NCBI GenBank assembly: GCA_003263775.1
Contig: JYJJ01000004.1
Span: forward strand, 54,330 to 118,329
DNA: 64,000 nt
Direction: 5' to 3'
DNA from: Vibrio maritimus
GTDB taxonomy: Bacteria > Pseudomonadota > Gammaproteobacteria > Enterobacterales > Vibrionaceae
The notes beneath the pieces are model-generated. The model was not told the origin of the DNA and did no database searches. It saw nothing but the letters and a program-made list of their open reading frames with translations. This document shows, in pieces, positions 10,437 through 22,313 of this stretch. A program made the translations under genes and the position numbers. The number at the start of each line of letters is the position of its first letter. The first letter of the stretch is position 1.

Positions 10437-13400
10437 TTAAGCGTTTTTGATCTGCTCGTGCAGTTCTTGTACTGACGTTACTGATACTTTCGCATCCGCA
10501 GTGTGAGCCATACACGTAGCGAACGCTGCGTTTAGCGTTGTTGTGTAGTTCACTTTCTCAGCCAGAGCACCGCGACGTAGAACTTTTGAGTCTTCAATCG
10601 ATTGACGACCTGCAGTCGTGTTTACGATATAGGTGTACTCGTTGTTCTTGATGCGGTCTAGGATGTGTGGACGACCTTCGTGTACCTTGTTCACAAGACG
10701 AGGGTTGATGCCCGCTTCACCCAAGATTACCGCTGTACCGTGTGTTGCATCTAGCTGGTAACCAAGCTTAGTTAGCTTAGAAGCTAGGTCAACAACACGC
10801 TGCTTATCGCCTTCGCGAACAGACAGTAGTGCGCGGCCGCCTTCTGGGTAAACATTGCCACAACCTAGTTCTGCTTTCGAGTAAGCTTCTGCGAACGTTG
10901 CGCCAACACCCATAACTTCACCAGTAGAGCGCATTTCTGGGCCTAGTAGTGGGTCAACACCTGGGAACTTGTTGAACGGCAGTACGACTTCTTTCACAGA
11001 GTAGTATGGTGGGATGATCTCTTTGGTAAAGCCTTGAGACTCTAGAGATTGACCTGCCATTACGCGCGCTGCGATTTTCGCAAGCGGTGCACCTGTTGCT
11101 TTAGAAACAAACGGTACAGTACGAGCTGCACGTGGGTTTACTTCGATTAGGTAAACCTTGTTGTTCTTAACCGCAAACTGAGTGTTCATCAGGCCGCGTA
11201 CACCCAACTCGAATGCTAGCTTCTCAACTTGCTCACGCATCACATCTTGGATTTCTGCGCTTAGTGTGTAAGCCGGAAGTGAACATGCTGAGTCACCTGA
11301 GTGAACACCTGCTTGCTCGATGTGCTCCATGATACCGCCGATAACCACACGCTCGCCGTCACAGATAGCGTCGATATCCACTTCTACTGCGTCGTCAAGG
11401 AAGCTATCTAGAAGTACTGGTGATTCGTTAGACACGCTTACTGCTTCGTTGAAGTAGCGACGTAGGTCTTGCTCGTCGTATACGATTTCCATCGCACGAC
11501 CACCTAGTACGTATGAAGGACGAACAACCAGTGGGAAGCCGATTTCACGAGACTTATCAACCGCCTGTTCAAGCGTGGTTACTGTTGCGTTTTCTGGTTG
11601 TAGTAGGCCTAGACGGTCTACAGCAACTTGGAAGCGCTCACGGTCTTCTGCACGGTCGATAGCGTCTGGGCTAGTACCAATGATTGGCACGCCAGCGGCT
11701 TCAAGAGCACGGGCTAGTTTCAGTGGTGTTTGACCACCGTACTGAACGATAACGCCTTTTGGCTTCTCAACGCGTACGATTGATAGTACATCTTCAAGTG
11801 TTACAGGTTCAAAGTACAGACGGTCTGACGTGTCGTAGTCCGTTGATACTGTCTCTGGGTTACAGTTAACCATGATGGTTTCGTAACCGTCTTCACGCAG
11901 TGCAAGAGACGCGTGTACACAACAGTAGTCAAATTCGATACCTTGACCGATACGGTTAGGACCACCGCCCAGAACCATGATCTTGTCTTTGTCTGTTGGC
12001 TGCGCTTCACACTCTTCATCGTAAGATGAGTACATGTAAGCTGTGTCAGATGAGAATTCTGCCGCACAGGTATCAACGCGCTTGTAAACAGGGTGAATCT
12101 CGTACTGGTCACGTAGGCGACGGATTTCGCTTTCCGATACACCTAGAATCGAAGACAGGCGAGCATCGGCGAAGCCTTTGCGCTTCATCTTGCGAAGTAC
12201 GTCTTCAGTTAGACCTGCGAAACCACCGGCCTTAACTTCGTTCTCTAGTTTCACAATCTCTTCGATTTGAACTAGGAACCAACGGTCGATTTGCGTTAGG
12301 TTGAATACACCGTCTACAGACAAACCTGCACGGAATGCGTCTGCGATGTACCAGATACGCTCCGCACCCGCTTCTTTCAGCTCGTGACGGATTTTAGATA
12401 GTGCGTCTGGAGAGTCTAGGTCAACCATCTCGTCAAAGCCGTTCGCGCCAACTTCTAGGCCGCGAAGTGCTTTTTGTAGAGATTCTTGTTGGTTACGACC
12501 AATCGCCATTACCTCACCAACTGACTTCATCTGAGTCGTTAGACGGTCGTTAGCGCCCGCGAACTTCTCGAAGTTGAAGCGAGGGATCTTAGTCACAACG
12601 TAGTCGATTGTTGGTTCGAACGATGCTGGTGTTGCGCCGCCCGTGATGTCGTTCATTAGCTCGTCTAGAGTAAAGCCAACCGCTAGCTTCGCAGCAATCT
12701 TCGCGATTGGGAAACCTGTTGCTTTAGACGCTAGAGCAGAAGAGCGAGATACACGTGGGTTCATCTCGATGATAACCATACGGCCATCTTTCGGGTTGAT
12801 ACCAAACTGAACGTTTGAACCACCGGTTTCTACACCGATTTCACGCAGTACCGCTAGAGAAGCGTTACGCATCAATTGGTATTCTTTGTCCGTCAGCGTT
12901 TGCGCTGGCGCCACTGTGATTGAGTCACCAGTGTGGATACCCATTGGGTCGAAGTTTTCAATCGCACAAACGATGATACAGTTGTCCGCTTTGTCACGAA
13001 CCACTTCCATCTCGTACTCTTTCCAACCGATTAGCGACTCATCGATAAGCAGTTCGTTAGTTGGAGAAAGGTCTAGACCGCGGCGACAGATCTCTTCGAA
13101 CTCTTCTTTGTTGTACGCGATACCGCCACCGGTACCACCCATAGTGAAAGAAGGGCGAATGATACAAGGGAAGCCAACCATATCAAGAACCGCGTACGCT
13201 TCTTCCATAGTCTTAGCCGTGTCTGCACGTGGACACTCTAGGCCGATTGACTTCATCGCTTTATCGAAGCGAGAACGGTCTTCTGCTTTATCGATAGCAT
13301 CAGCCGTTGCACCGATCATCTCTACACCGAACTCAGCTAGTACGCCGTGTTTTTCTAGGTCTAGAGCACAGTTAAGTGCTGTCTGACCACCCATAGTAGG

Positions 13401-13661
13401 CAGTACTGCGTCTGGACGCTCTTTCTCGATGATGTTGCGAACCACTTCCCATTGGATAGGCTCGATGTAAGTTGCATCTGCCATGTCTGGGTCAGTCATG
13501 ATAGTTGCAGGGTTCGAGTTAACAAGAATAACTCGGTAACCTTCTTCGCGTAGTGCTTTACACGCTTGAGCACCTGAGTAGTCAAACTCACAAGCCTGAC
13601 CGATAACGATTGGGCCAGCACCAAGAATTAGAATACTTTTTAAGTCAGTACGTTTTGGCAT
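10437..13661 (-). CDS. carB: carbamoyl-phosphate synthase large subunit
   Basis: Synthetase subunit of carbamoyl-phosphate synthase. It uses bicarbonate, ammonia delivered by CarA and two ATP to make carbamoyl phosphate for arginine and pyrimidine synthesis. 1074 residues (E. coli 1073). The duplicated ATP-grasp halves each start with the same pattern ([17 protein letters not shown] and [17 protein letters not shown]), joined by an oligomerisation domain; the C-terminal 140 residues are the allosteric MGS-like domain (UMP, ornithine). The ATG at 13661 (MPKRTDLKS) is chosen over a TTG two codons upstream because it matches the family and has GGAG at the right distance. It follows carA by 16 bases. 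Confidence 0.97.
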   Translation of the reverse strand: MPKRTDLKSILILGAGPIVIGQACEFDYSGAQACKALREEGYRVILVNSNPATIMTDPDMADATYIEPIQWEVVRNIIEKERPDAVLPTMGGQTALNCALDLEKHGVLAEFGVEMIGATADAIDKAEDRSRFDKAMKSIGLECPRADTAKTMEEAYAVLDMVGFPCIIRPSFTMGGTGGGIAYNKEEFEEICRRGLDLSPTNELLIDESLIGWKEYEMEVVRDKADNCIIVCAIENFDPMGIHTGDSITVAPAQTLTDKEYQLMRNASLAVLREIGVETGGSNVQFGINPKDGRMVIIEMNPRVSRSSALASKATGFPIAKIAAKLAVGFTLDELMNDITGGATPASFEPTIDYVVTKIPRFNFEKFAGANDRLTTQMKSVGEVMAIGRNQQESLQKALRGLEVGANGFDEMVDLDSPDALSKIRHELKEAGAERIWYIADAFRAGLSVDGVFNLTQIDRWFLVQIEEIVKLENEVKAGGFAGLTEDVLRKMKRKGFADARLSSILGVSESEIRRLRDQYEIHPVYKRVDTCAAEFSSDTAYMYSSYDEECEAQPTDKDKIMVLGGGPNRIGQGIEFDYCCVHASLALREDGYETIMVNCNPETVSTDYDTSDRLYFEPVTLEDVLSIVRVEKPKGVIVQYGGQTPLKLARALEAAGVPIIGTSPDAIDRAEDRERFQVAVDRLGLLQPENATVTTLEQAVDKSREIGFPLVVRPSYVLGGRAMEIVYDEQDLRRYFNEAVSVSNESPVLLDSFLDDAVEVDIDAICDGERVVIGGIMEHIEQAGVHSGDSACSLPAYTLSAEIQDVMREQVEKLAFELGVRGLMNTQFAVKNNKVYLIEVNPRAARTVPFVSKATGAPLAKIAARVMAGQSLESQGFTKEIIPPYYSVKEVVLPFNKFPGVDPLLGPEMRSTGEVMGVGATFAEAYSKAELGCGNVYPEGGRALLSVREGDKQRVVDLASKLTKLGYQLDATHGTAVILGEAGINPRLVNKVHEGRPHILDRIKNNEYTYIVNTTAGRQSIEDSKVLRRGALAEKVNYTTTLNAAFATCMAHTADAKVSVTSVQELHEQIKNA

Positions 13662-13677
13662 TCTCAACTACTCCGAA

Positions 13678-14817
13678 TTACGCTTTATGTTCTTTAATTA
13701 GGTCGATGAAGTGGTCAAACAATGGCGCTGCATCGTGTGGACCTGGGCTCGCTTCAGGGTGACCCTGGAAGCTGAACGCTGGCTTATCTGTACGGTGGAT
13801 ACCTTGAAGAGTGCCGTCGAACAGAGATTTGTGTGTTGCACGTAGATTCTCTGGAAGCGTCTCTTCATCCGCAGCAAAGCCGTGGTTCTGTGAAGTAATC
13901 ATTACTACATCACGGTCTAGGTCTTTAACTGGGTGGTTTGCACCATGGTGGCCAAACTTCATCTTCACTGTTTGCGCACCAGACGCTAGAGCCAAGATTT
14001 GGTGACCAAGGCAGATACCAAAGATTGGTAGGCCTTTGTCTAGGAATACTTTTGTTGCTTCGATCGCGTAAGTACATGGCGCCGGGTCACCAGGGCCGTT
14101 TGATAGAAATACGCCATCAGGGTTAAGTGCAAGCACGTCTTCAGCAGAAGTTTGCGCTGGAACCACTGTTAGGCGGCAGCCGCGGTCTACAAGCATACGT
14201 AGGATGTTGCGTTTTGCACCGAAGTCGTAAGCAACAACGTGATATGGCAGCTCGCTGTCGTCTTTCGCTTCAGGAAGGCCACCCTCAAGTGTCCACGAAC
14301 CCTGTTTCCATTGATATGTTTCTTGCGTTGTTACTTCTTTCGCAAGGTCCATACCTTTCAGACCAGGAAACTCCTTTGCTTTAGCAAGTGCTAGCGCTTC
14401 GTCTAGGTTATCACCTGCAACGATACAACCGTTTTGTGCACCTTTCTCACGTAGAAGACGAGTCAGCTTACGCGTATCGATATCTGCGATACCAACGATG
14501 TTTTGAGACTTAAGGTAGTCTGAAAGTGACTGTTCATTACGGAAGTTAGAAGCGATAAGGGGAAGATCGCGGATCACAAGGCCTTGTGCGTGGATTGCTG
14601 AAGACTCTTCGTCTTCTTTATTAGTACCAGTATTGCCAATATGAGGATAAGTAAGAGTGACAATCTGTTGAGAATAGGAAGGATCAGTGAGGATTTCTTG
14701 GTACCCCGTCATCGAGGTATTAAAAACAACTTCACCAACGGATAAACCATCTGCTCCAATGGAAACACCGCGGAACACTGTCCCATCTTCTAGGACTAAC
14801 AGTGCTGATTTACTCAA
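13678..14817 (-). CDS. carA: carbamoyl-phosphate synthase small subunit
   Basis: Glutaminase subunit of carbamoyl-phosphate synthase, 379 residues (E. coli 382). The N-terminal domain binds CarB. The C-terminal class I amidotransferase domain has the nucleophile Cys in FGICLGHQ and the His/Glu of the triad in [11 protein letters not shown]. The start codon is TTG at 14817, as I recall for E. coli carA, with a strong GGAGG seven bases upstream (14823-14827). A pair of candidate ArgR boxes sits immediately upstream of the ribosome site, with a near-consensus promoter about 100 bases further up. Both are listed separately. Confidence 0.97.
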   Translation of the reverse strand: MSKSALLVLEDGTVFRGVSIGADGLSVGEVVFNTSMTGYQEILTDPSYSQQIVTLTYPHIGNTGTNKEDEESSAIHAQGLVIRDLPLIASNFRNEQSLSDYLKSQNIVGIADIDTRKLTRLLREKGAQNGCIVAGDNLDEALALAKAKEFPGLKGMDLAKEVTTQETYQWKQGSWTLEGGLPEAKDDSELPYHVVAYDFGAKRNILRMLVDRGCRLTVVPAQTSAEDVLALNPDGVFLSNGPGDPAPCTYAIEATKVFLDKGLPIFGICLGHQILALASGAQTVKMKFGHHGANHPVKDLDRDVVMITSQNHGFAADEETLPENLRATHKSLFDGTLQGIHRTDKPAFSFQGHPEASPGPHDAAPLFDHFIDLIKEHKA

Positions 14818-14825
14818 GACAACCT

Positions 14826-14864
14826 CCAGAATAAAAATGCATAAATTTTAAATTAAATTGCAAA
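14826..14864 (-). promoter_or_regulatory. pair of ARG boxes (ArgR operator) for carAB
   Basis: Two 18-bp ArgR-like palindromes, 14826-14843 and 14847-14864, are separated by exactly three bases, the usual spacing for an ArgR hexamer. Against TGAAT-N4-ATTCA, the first matches 8 of 10 fixed positions and the second about 7. They touch the carA ribosome site, the same arrangement I recall in E. coli. The AT-rich setting raises the chance of false matches, but spacing and position together make this credible. Confidence 0.65.
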
Positions 14865-14922
14865 TCTGCCTTCCTCTTCGCTATAAATAAGCGGTTTCAG
14901 GTAGTTCAGACAAATTGGCGGT

Positions 14923-14951
14923 ATTCTAATGATGCCGACGATTTGTGTCAA
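14923..14951 (-). promoter_or_regulatory. sigma-70 promoter for carAB
   Basis: On the minus strand TTGACA (14946-14951), a 17-base spacer, then TAGAAT (14923-14928). Transcription would start near 14916, leaving a leader of about 100 bases. A weaker second promoter (TTGTCT, 18 bases, TATTTA) may lie downstream, nearer the ARG boxes. Confidence 0.75.
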
Positions 14952-15332
14952 CAAGCATGGAAAAATAAATCCAAATTTTATAGTCACTGGCGAATTTTTT
15001 GTTTTAAACCGCCAAAAATGTATATTTACAAAGACAAATTCAATCAGTTAACGGCAAGCATAGTTTTTCGACACAGAAACTCATCGCCACACTATAAAAT
15101 TTGCAACAACTATTTGCGCAAACGATAGCCAAACAGACAAAACACACAAAAATGGGGGTTTAATTTAAAAAACAACAAAAAGGCCCCATAAGAACAGGTA
15201 AAAACTGCAATTTCAGTACACTTTCCAGCCATTCATAGAAACTGAAAGGAAAAGCGCTTATAGTGACTCAGGCTATCATTCCTAGAATATTTATGTATTT
15301 CTCGCAGTTAATCCTTGCGTCGATTTTGGGTA
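14952..15332. other. long AT-rich control region upstream of carAB
   Basis: No gene is visible in this 381-base stretch. It is AT-rich with several A/T tracts, and lies between the carA promoter and the dapB terminator. By analogy with E. coli carAB, whose upstream region binds IHF, PepA and PurR, it may hold far-upstream control sites, but I cannot identify any. A 61-codon plus-strand reading frame here looks random. Confidence 0.4.
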
Positions 15333-15355
15333 TAAAAAAAGCGCCAAACTGGCGC
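15333..15355 (-). terminator. Rho-independent terminator of dapB
   Basis: A 6-bp GC stem (GCGCCA/TGGCGC) with a 3-base loop, followed on the minus strand by a run of seven T, starts six bases after the dapB stop. Confidence 0.85.
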
Positions 15356-15361
15356 TTTTCT

Positions 15362-16198
<837 letters not shown>

Positions 16199-16246
16199 CT
16201 ACCAATGTAACGTAAAGCCTTTGGGGCTGCTAGCATCTAAAGGGAT

Positions 16247-16645
16247 TTAGCTGAATTTTTCTATCACTTTATTCAACACTGGAACGTTGGCTTCAGGGAA
16301 GGCATAGTCAGCCAGTTCACCGATGGTTACCCATCGACCTTCCTGTCCTTCTTTTCCAAACGGAGTACCTTCGAAGGCAGTGACCGAGATAAAGTCGAAC
16401 TCCAGTGATTTCTCTGGGTAGTCGTGAATCAGATGCTCAAATACTGCTTGCTCGGTCACTGTGATATCAATCTCTTCGTACAGCTCACGAATGATAGCCT
16501 CGCTAATGGTTTCTCCGGCTTCAACTTTACCGCCAGGGAACTCCCAAAAACCGCCTTTATGCAGATTGTCCGGTCTTTTAGTAATGTAGATTTGAGACTT
16601 GTCTTGATTGAAAATGATTGCGGCAACGATATGGATACGTTTCAC
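16247..16645 (-). CDS. mutT: 8-oxo-dGTP diphosphatase
   Basis: Nudix hydrolase that removes 8-oxo-dGTP from the nucleotide pool and so prevents A-to-C transversions; 132 residues (E. coli 129). The Nudix box reads GGKVEAGETISEAIIREL followed by YEEIDI, so Asp stands where the box usually has Gly in its last part. KRPDNLHKGGFWEFPGG is typical of MutT. I chose the GTG at 16645 (MKRIHIVAAII) with AGAGGAAAG upstream; an upstream in-frame ATG adds 22 residues foreign to the family. The secA terminator lies just upstream, as in the secA-mutT order of E. coli, so mutT depends on read-through or its own promoter. Confidence 0.93.
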   Translation of the reverse strand: MKRIHIVAAIIFNQDKSQIYITKRPDNLHKGGFWEFPGGKVEAGETISEAIIRELYEEIDITVTEQAVFEHLIHDYPEKSLEFDFISVTAFEGTPFGKEGQEGRWVTIGELADYAFPEANVPVLNKVIEKFS

Positions 16646-16711
16646 TCTACTTTCCTCTTTATTATTTTTGTTACTCGCGCAGAAGCTGAACATAGAAAAG
16701 AATCTATGCAT

Positions 16712-16739
16712 AAAAAAAGAGCCGCATAGTGCGACTCTT
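16712..16739 (-). terminator. Rho-independent terminator of secA
   Basis: On the minus strand a 10-bp stem (AAGAGTCGCA/TGCGGCTCTT, one G-T pair), a 3-base loop and a run of T, 17 bases after the secA stop. Confidence 0.88.
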
Positions 16740-16756
16740 CATTCTCAGCATCATGC

Positions 16757-19489
16757 TTAGTTGATCTTACCATGACATTGCTTGTACTTCTTACCGCTTC
16801 CACATGGGCATGGTTCGTTACGGCCTACTTTACGCTCTTCACGTACCATAGGTTGTTGTGAACCATCTTCCGCTTGCTCTGAGTTATCGGCTAGTTGATT
16901 TTCAGCATTGGCATGTTGCGCTTGCGCTTTTGCTGCTGCCGCTTCGGCTTGAGCTTGGCGCTGAGCTTCCATACGCTCCACTTCTTCTTGCTGCTGTACG
17001 CGTACTTTAGAAAGAATCGTGATCACGTCGAATTTCAGAGAATCTAGCAGTTGCTCGAACAGTTCAAACGACTCACGCTTGTACTCTTGTTTCGGGTTCT
17101 TCTGAGCATAGCCACGCAGGTGGATACCTTGGCGTAGATGATCCATCGCCGCTAGGTGCTCTTTCCAAAGCGTGTCTAGCGTTTGTAGCATCACAGATTT
17201 CTCGAAGTTACGCAGTACTTGCGCGCCAACCGTCTCTTCTTTCTGCTGGTAAACCGTTACTGCAGTATCCAAGATCTTCTCACGAAGCGCTTCTTCGTAC
17301 AGCTTGTCGTCTTCTTCCAACCAAGACTTGATCGGTAGATCAAGGTCAAAGTCATTCTTAAGACGCTCTTGAAGACCCTCGATGTCCCACATATCTTCAA
17401 GCGATTGTGGTGGAATGTATTCATCAATAACAGATGTGAACACATCAGTACGGTTTTGCTCTAGCATTTCACTGATGTCTTCAGCGGTCATAAGCTCATC
17501 ACGTAGCTCGTAAACCACTTTACGTTGGTCGTTCGCAACGTCATCGAATTCAAGAAGCTGTTTACGGATGTCGAAGTTACGACCTTCCACTTTACGCTGT
17601 GCTTTTTCGATTGAGCGAGACAACATCTTACTTTCAATCGCTTCACCTTCATCCATACCACTTTGGATTAGGCTGGCCATACGGTCAGAAGTAAAGATAC
17701 GCAGTAATTGGTCTTCCATCGATAGGTAGAAGCGTGAAGAGCCCGCATCACCCTGACGACCAGAACGACCACGAAGCTGGTTATCGATACGACGAGATTC
17801 GTGACGCTCAGTACCGATGATGTGTAGACCACCTGCTGCTAGCACTTGGTCATGAATCACTTTCCATTCTGCTTTAATCGCGTCAATTTGCTCTTGTGAT
17901 GGGTTGTCTAGCTGTTCAACCTTCGCTTGCCAGCTACCACCTAACACGATATCAGTACCACGGCCTGCCATGTTGGTCGCGATAGTCACCGCGCCTGGCG
18001 TACCCGCTTCAGCAACGATTTCCGCTTCTCTTTCGTGGAATTTCGCATTCAGTACGTTGTGTTTGATCTTAGCTTGCTTAAGGGCGTTAGACAGCAGCTC
18101 TGATTTCTCAATCGATACCGTACCCACTAGGCTTGGCTGACCGTTTGCCGCGCGCTCCTTGATGTCTTCAATGATAGCGTTGAATTTTTCAATCTCTGTA
18201 CGATAAACCACATCTGGCATATCGTTACGTACCATAGGCTTGTTGGTTGGGATAACCACTGTCTCTAGGCCGTAGATAGATTGGAATTCGAATGCTTCTG
18301 TATCCGCGGTACCTGTCATGCCCGACAGTTTGTCGTATAGACGGAAGTAATTCTGGAAGGTAATCGATGCCAGCGTTTGGTTCTCGTTTTGGATCTTAAC
18401 GCCTTCTTTTGCTTCAACCGCTTGGTGAAGACCTTCAGACCAACGACGACCCGGCATAGTACGACCGGTGTGTTCATCAACGATAACCACTTCGCCTTGC
18501 TCGTTTACGATGTAGTCAACGTTCTTTTCAAACAGTACGTGAGCACGAAGTGCGGCGTTCACGTGGTGCAGCAAGCTGATATTAGTTGGCGAGTAAAGCG
18601 TGTCGCCTTCTTCCATCATGCCATTTTTGATAAGGAGCTCTTCAACAAATTCCTGACCGGTTTCTGTTAGGTGTACTTGCTTAGACTTTTCATCCACTGT
18701 GTAGTGGCCGTCACCGCGGTACTCTTCCGAGTCTTCTTGATCTTGTTGCTCAAGGTGAGGAATCAAGGTGTTGATGCGAGTATAAAGATCAGAGCTATCT
18801 TCGGCTGGGCCAGAGATAATTAGCGGTGTACGCGCTTCATCGATTAGGATTGAGTCCACTTCATCGACAACAGCGAAGAAACGTTCACGCTGAACACGAT
18901 CTTCAACGCGGAAAGCCATGTTGTCGCGTAGGTAGTCGAAGCCAAACTCGTTGTTTGTTCCGTATAGAATGTCTGCTTGGTATGCGTCTTTCTTCTCTTG
19001 AGGGTGCATGTTAGGCACGTTAATGCCAACAGTCATACCTAGGAATTCAAACAGTGCGCGGTTGGTCTCCGCATCACGCTTGGCAAGGTAGTCGTTCACG
19101 GTAACGATGTGAACACCTTTGCCTGGTAGAGCGTTAAGGTACGCAGGTAGTGTCGCCGTTAGCGTTTTACCTTCACCAGTACGCATCTCTGCGATTTGGC
19201 CAGAGTTAAGAACCATACCACCGATAAGCTGAACATCGAAGTGACGCATGCCGAATACACGCTTAGATGCTTCACGAACAGTTGCAAATGCTTCCGGTAG
19301 GATTTGGTCTAGGTTTTCACCTTTGTCCAAACGCTCACGAAACTCAACCGTTTTCGCTTTTAGTTCTTCGTCAGACAACGCTTCGAACTGCGGCTCGTAG
19401 TTATTAATCTGTTTTACGATTTTTCTTAGTCGACGCAGTGTTCTGTCGTTGCGACTACCAATGACCTTTGTCAGTAGGTTAGTAATCAT
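16757..19489 (-). CDS. secA: preprotein translocase ATPase SecA
   Basis: Motor ATPase that drives precursor proteins through SecYEG; 910 residues (E. coli 901). The first nucleotide-binding fold has Walker A MRTGEGKT near residue 105 and the DEAD-type box [13 protein letters not shown] near 210. The preprotein cross-linking, helical wing and second fold follow ([20 protein letters not shown]). The C-terminal zinc finger [14 protein letters not shown], which binds SecB and phospholipid, is complete, after an Ala/Gln-rich linker. The ribosome site before the ATG at 19489 is weak. No secM-like leader gene is seen upstream. Confidence 0.97.
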   Translation of the reverse strand: MITNLLTKVIGSRNDRTLRRLRKIVKQINNYEPQFEALSDEELKAKTVEFRERLDKGENLDQILPEAFATVREASKRVFGMRHFDVQLIGGMVLNSGQIAEMRTGEGKTLTATLPAYLNALPGKGVHIVTVNDYLAKRDAETNRALFEFLGMTVGINVPNMHPQEKKDAYQADILYGTNNEFGFDYLRDNMAFRVEDRVQRERFFAVVDEVDSILIDEARTPLIISGPAEDSSDLYTRINTLIPHLEQQDQEDSEEYRGDGHYTVDEKSKQVHLTETGQEFVEELLIKNGMMEEGDTLYSPTNISLLHHVNAALRAHVLFEKNVDYIVNEQGEVVIVDEHTGRTMPGRRWSEGLHQAVEAKEGVKIQNENQTLASITFQNYFRLYDKLSGMTGTADTEAFEFQSIYGLETVVIPTNKPMVRNDMPDVVYRTEIEKFNAIIEDIKERAANGQPSLVGTVSIEKSELLSNALKQAKIKHNVLNAKFHEREAEIVAEAGTPGAVTIATNMAGRGTDIVLGGSWQAKVEQLDNPSQEQIDAIKAEWKVIHDQVLAAGGLHIIGTERHESRRIDNQLRGRSGRQGDAGSSRFYLSMEDQLLRIFTSDRMASLIQSGMDEGEAIESKMLSRSIEKAQRKVEGRNFDIRKQLLEFDDVANDQRKVVYELRDELMTAEDISEMLEQNRTDVFTSVIDEYIPPQSLEDMWDIEGLQERLKNDFDLDLPIKSWLEEDDKLYEEALREKILDTAVTVYQQKEETVGAQVLRNFEKSVMLQTLDTLWKEHLAAMDHLRQGIHLRGYAQKNPKQEYKRESFELFEQLLDSLKFDVITILSKVRVQQQEEVERMEAQRQAQAEAAAAKAQAQHANAENQLADNSEQAEDGSQQPMVREERKVGRNEPCPCGSGKKYKQCHGKIN

Positions 19490-19993
19490 TGTGTTTTTGT
19501 TCTCTCTACCATTAGATCATTTCGACCTATTAAAATTGCCTTCCGTCTCTACTAAGGCCAAGCGACCTAACTGAGATAAAATCTATACCAACTGATATTG
19601 AGTTCAAGCGGCTAGAATTCAAGGCAGACATACCAATTAATGGCACATAGTTTAAGGAATTTTTGACCCAACAACCAAGCATCTATCGAAACTAACCGCA
19701 ATTAGTTTGATGTGTTTGGAAGTTTTGAGGAATAAACTCGCTGCAAGGAGGATATTGTCGCTGAAAAGAACGTCATTTGATAAAGATAGCGCGGCTCAAA
19801 TTTGCAAACTTAAACTGCGCAAACACCGCCTACAGTCGTGTTTCGCCGAAGAGGTTGAGGTAAATATCAAGGGAAGATCCCCACGATCGGCAAGAGATCG
19901 TCGCGACCCTGAAAGTACTTGGCAAGCTTTTGCCACCGAATTGACTCTCAATTTGCGAAAGCGATGCAAACTAAAAAAGCCAAATCACAGATA
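19490..19993. other. secA-lpxC interval, no secure gene
   Basis: About 500 bases between the secA start and the lpxC terminator. On the minus strand a candidate secA promoter reads TTGAAC (19602-19607), 16 bases, TAGATT (19580-19585). On the plus strand a reading frame runs from TTG 19755 (AAGGAGG at 19744-19750) to 20030; it would give about 91 very basic residues and has no family resemblance I can see. E. coli has secM here, and other gammaproteobacteria have a DUF721 (DciA) gene; neither is recognisable. Small hairpins (ACGATC/GATCGT, GGCAA/TTGCC) occur near 19883-19934. Confidence 0.4.
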
Positions 19994-20020
19994 CAAAAAA
20001 TCAGGCGCTAGGCCTGATTT
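19994..20020 (-). terminator. Rho-independent terminator of lpxC
   Basis: A perfect 9-bp stem (AAATCAGGC/GCCTGATTT), a 5-base loop and a run of T on the minus strand, about 22 bases after the lpxC stop. Confidence 0.88.
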
Positions 20021-20041
20021 TTCTCAATGAGGAGGATTGGA

Positions 20042-20959
20042 TTATGCCAATACCATGCTTGGGTCTGCAAACGCAACTGGAGAGCCTTCTTTTTCTTCAA
20101 AGGTCGTCCACTCCCACGCTTCTTGGTCAGCCAGTACCGCTCGAAGCAGTTGGTTATTCAAGCCGTGGCCAGATTTGTAAGCAGCAAACTCACCAATGAT
20201 GGCATGACCTGCCATATAAAGGTCACCGATCGCATCTAGCACTTTATGAGTCACAAACTCATTATCAAAACGAAGGCCATCTTCATTTAGGATGCGGTAG
20301 TCATCAAGTACGATTGCATTATCAAAACTTCCGCCAAGCGCAAGATTCTGAGACTGCAGATATTCGATGTCTCGCATGAAGCCAAATGTTCTTGCACGAG
20401 AAATCTCTTTCACAAAGCCTTGTGAAGAGAAATCGAACAGTAAATGCTGCTCGTCTGCATCAATTGCAGGATGGTTAAAGTCGATCTCGAAATCCATGCG
20501 GAAGCCGTTAAATGGACGGAACTCAGCCCATTTGTCACCGTCTTCAAAACGCACTGTTTTCTTAATACGAATGAATCGTTTTGGTGCATTTTGAGTCTCA
20601 ATGCCTGCTTGTTGTAGCAGGTATACGAATGGGCTTGCGCTACCATCCATGATTGGGATCTCAGGTGCATCAACCTCAACGATAATGTTATCGATACCCA
20701 TGCCAGCCAGAGCCGCATTTAGGTGCTCAACCGTAGAAATACGGATGCCTTCATCGTTAACAAGCGCAGTACACAACATAGTGTCACGCACAGAAAGAGG
20801 ATCCGCAGGGAAATCCACAGGCGGATTCACGTCAGTACGACGGTATACAACACCAGTATTCGCAGCCGCAGGACGCAAAGTTAGTGTTACTTTACGGCCA
20901 GAGTGAAGACCCACTCCTACAGTAGTCACTATTTCTTTAAGCGTACGTTGTCTGATCAT
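20042..20959 (-). CDS. lpxC: UDP-3-O-acyl-N-acetylglucosamine deacetylase
   Basis: Zinc enzyme for the first committed step of lipid A synthesis. 305 residues, the same length as in E. coli. Zinc ligands are His79 in STVEHLN and the His and Asp of [10 protein letters not shown] (near 238 and 242). The catalytic His lies in KSGHGLNN. The start is ATG at 20959 ([10 protein letters not shown]). It lies 98 bases downstream of ftsZ, with its own candidate promoter in between and a terminator after it. Confidence 0.97.
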   Translation of the reverse strand: MIRQRTLKEIVTTVGVGLHSGRKVTLTLRPAAANTGVVYRRTDVNPPVDFPADPLSVRDTMLCTALVNDEGIRISTVEHLNAALAGMGIDNIIVEVDAPEIPIMDGSASPFVYLLQQAGIETQNAPKRFIRIKKTVRFEDGDKWAEFRPFNGFRMDFEIDFNHPAIDADEQHLLFDFSSQGFVKEISRARTFGFMRDIEYLQSQNLALGGSFDNAIVLDDYRILNEDGLRFDNEFVTHKVLDAIGDLYMAGHAIIGEFAAYKSGHGLNNQLLRAVLADQEAWEWTTFEEKEGSPVAFADPSMVLA

Positions 20960-21015
20960 CTACAAACCTCTTAATCTACGCTACATATCACGGTTGATTA
21001 TGTAACCAACCGCGA

Positions 21016-21043
21016 ATCCTACCAGAATTTTGAGCTAAGTCAA
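21016..21043 (-). promoter_or_regulatory. candidate promoter of lpxC
   Basis: TTGACT (21038-21043), a 16-base spacer and TAGGAT (21016-21021) on the minus strand, inside the ftsZ-lpxC gap. Confidence 0.5.
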
Positions 21044-21057
21044 ATTCGCGCAGATTA

Positions 21058-22284
21058 TCAATCTGCCTGACGACGCAAAAATGCTGGAATGTCTAAGTAG
21101 CCACTTTCCTTCTCAGGCTTAGGTGCAGCGCTGCTATTGCCGCTCGACACAGGTGCAGAGCTTGCAGTATTCGGCGTGTTCACCTCAACCTTCTCCTGAT
21201 TATTTACAGGCAAAGATTGTGCCACTTTGTCCTCTACTTTTGCAGCTGGCGCTTGAGTTGGCTGTTGAGGCTGACTTGCAGTCACTGGCGTTTTACCGCC
21301 TGCGACTAGCGTAATATCTGGCTTACGTTCGTTGCCGATACCCGTTGCAACCACAGTCACGCGAATTTCGTCGCTCATGTCTGGGTCTAGAGAAGTACCA
21401 ATAACAACCGTTGCATTGTCAGACGCAAAGGCTTTCACTGTGTTACCAACCGTCTCGAATTCGTCTAGACGCATATCAAGACCGGCGGTGATGTTCACAA
21501 GCACACCGCGTGCACCTGCAAGATCGATGTCTTCTAGAAGTGGGCTAGAAATTGCCATCTCTGCCGCTTCTTCAGCACGATCTTCACCTTTAGCAACACC
21601 GCTACCCATCATTGCATGACCCATCTCTGACATCACGGTACGTACGTCCGCAAAGTCGACGTTAATCATGCCTGGGCGAGTAATCAATTCTGCGATACCT
21701 TGAACCGCATTCTTCAGTACGTCGTTTGCGCTTGCAAACGCTTCCAGTAGCGTAACGCCACGGCCGAGTACTTTAAGAAGCTTTTCGTTTGGAATCGTGA
21801 TCAAAGAGTCAACGTGCTTTGATAGCTCTTCGATACCTTGCTCAGCGAATAGAAGACGCTTTTTACCTTCGAAGCTAAATGGTTTAGTCACCACCGCGAC
21901 AGTAAGAATGCCTAGCTCTTTCGCCACTTCAGCAATTACTGGAGCTGCACCGGTTCCGGTACCGCCGCCCATACCAGCTGCGATAAACACCATATCGGCA
22001 CCAGTAATGCTTTCTTTAATTCTTTCTTTGTCTTCAAGAGCTGCATCACGTCCAACTTGAGGGTTTGCACCTGCACCCAAGCCTTTTGTGATATCACCGC
22101 CAATTTGAATAACGTGGTTGATGCTCGTTTTGCGCAATGCTTGAGCATCGGTATTAACACTAATGAAATCAACCCCTTCGATTGACTCACGTACCATGTG
22201 TTCTACAGCGTTACCACCGCCACCGCCTACACCCACTACTTTAATGACAGCTTCGTCAGACATTTCCATCATCGGTTCAAACAT
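21058..22284 (-). CDS. ftsZ: cell division protein FtsZ
   Basis: Tubulin-like GTPase that forms the Z ring at mid-cell. 408 residues, longer than E. coli FtsZ (383) because of a longer linker. The GTP-binding signature [10 protein letters not shown] is near residue 108, followed by the T7 loop region NVDFADVRT. Residues 320-395 are a low-complexity linker rich in Pro, Gln, Ser and Ala. The protein ends in the conserved peptide [11 protein letters not shown], which binds FtsA, ZipA and MinC. It lies 29 bases downstream of ftsA. Confidence 0.97.
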   Translation of the reverse strand: MFEPMMEMSDEAVIKVVGVGGGGGNAVEHMVRESIEGVDFISVNTDAQALRKTSINHVIQIGGDITKGLGAGANPQVGRDAALEDKERIKESITGADMVFIAAGMGGGTGTGAAPVIAEVAKELGILTVAVVTKPFSFEGKKRLLFAEQGIEELSKHVDSLITIPNEKLLKVLGRGVTLLEAFASANDVLKNAVQGIAELITRPGMINVDFADVRTVMSEMGHAMMGSGVAKGEDRAEEAAEMAISSPLLEDIDLAGARGVLVNITAGLDMRLDEFETVGNTVKAFASDNATVVIGTSLDPDMSDEIRVTVVATGIGNERKPDITLVAGGKTPVTASQPQQPTQAPAAKVEDKVAQSLPVNNQEKVEVNTPNTASSAPVSSGNSSAAPKPEKESGYLDIPAFLRRQAD

Positions 22285-22313
22285 TTGTTATCTCCGTTTT
22301 CCTGCAACTCAGG

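Noticed and set aside
12886..13386. A 166-codon plus-strand frame opposite carB.
   Set aside because: It is a Ser/Ile-rich mirror of a highly conserved gene in the other strand, a common shadow in GC-balanced coding DNA.
14943..15128. A 61-codon plus-strand frame upstream of carA.
   Set aside because: AT-rich, rich in Lys, Asn, Phe and Tyr, with no ribosome site; it overlaps the carA promoter.
19707..20030. Possible degraded DUF721 (dciA) gene in the secA-lpxC gap.
   Set aside because: The segment LRKHRLQSCFAEEVEVNI is only loosely like the end of a DUF721 domain, no N-terminal half was found in any frame, and there is no room for a full gene.
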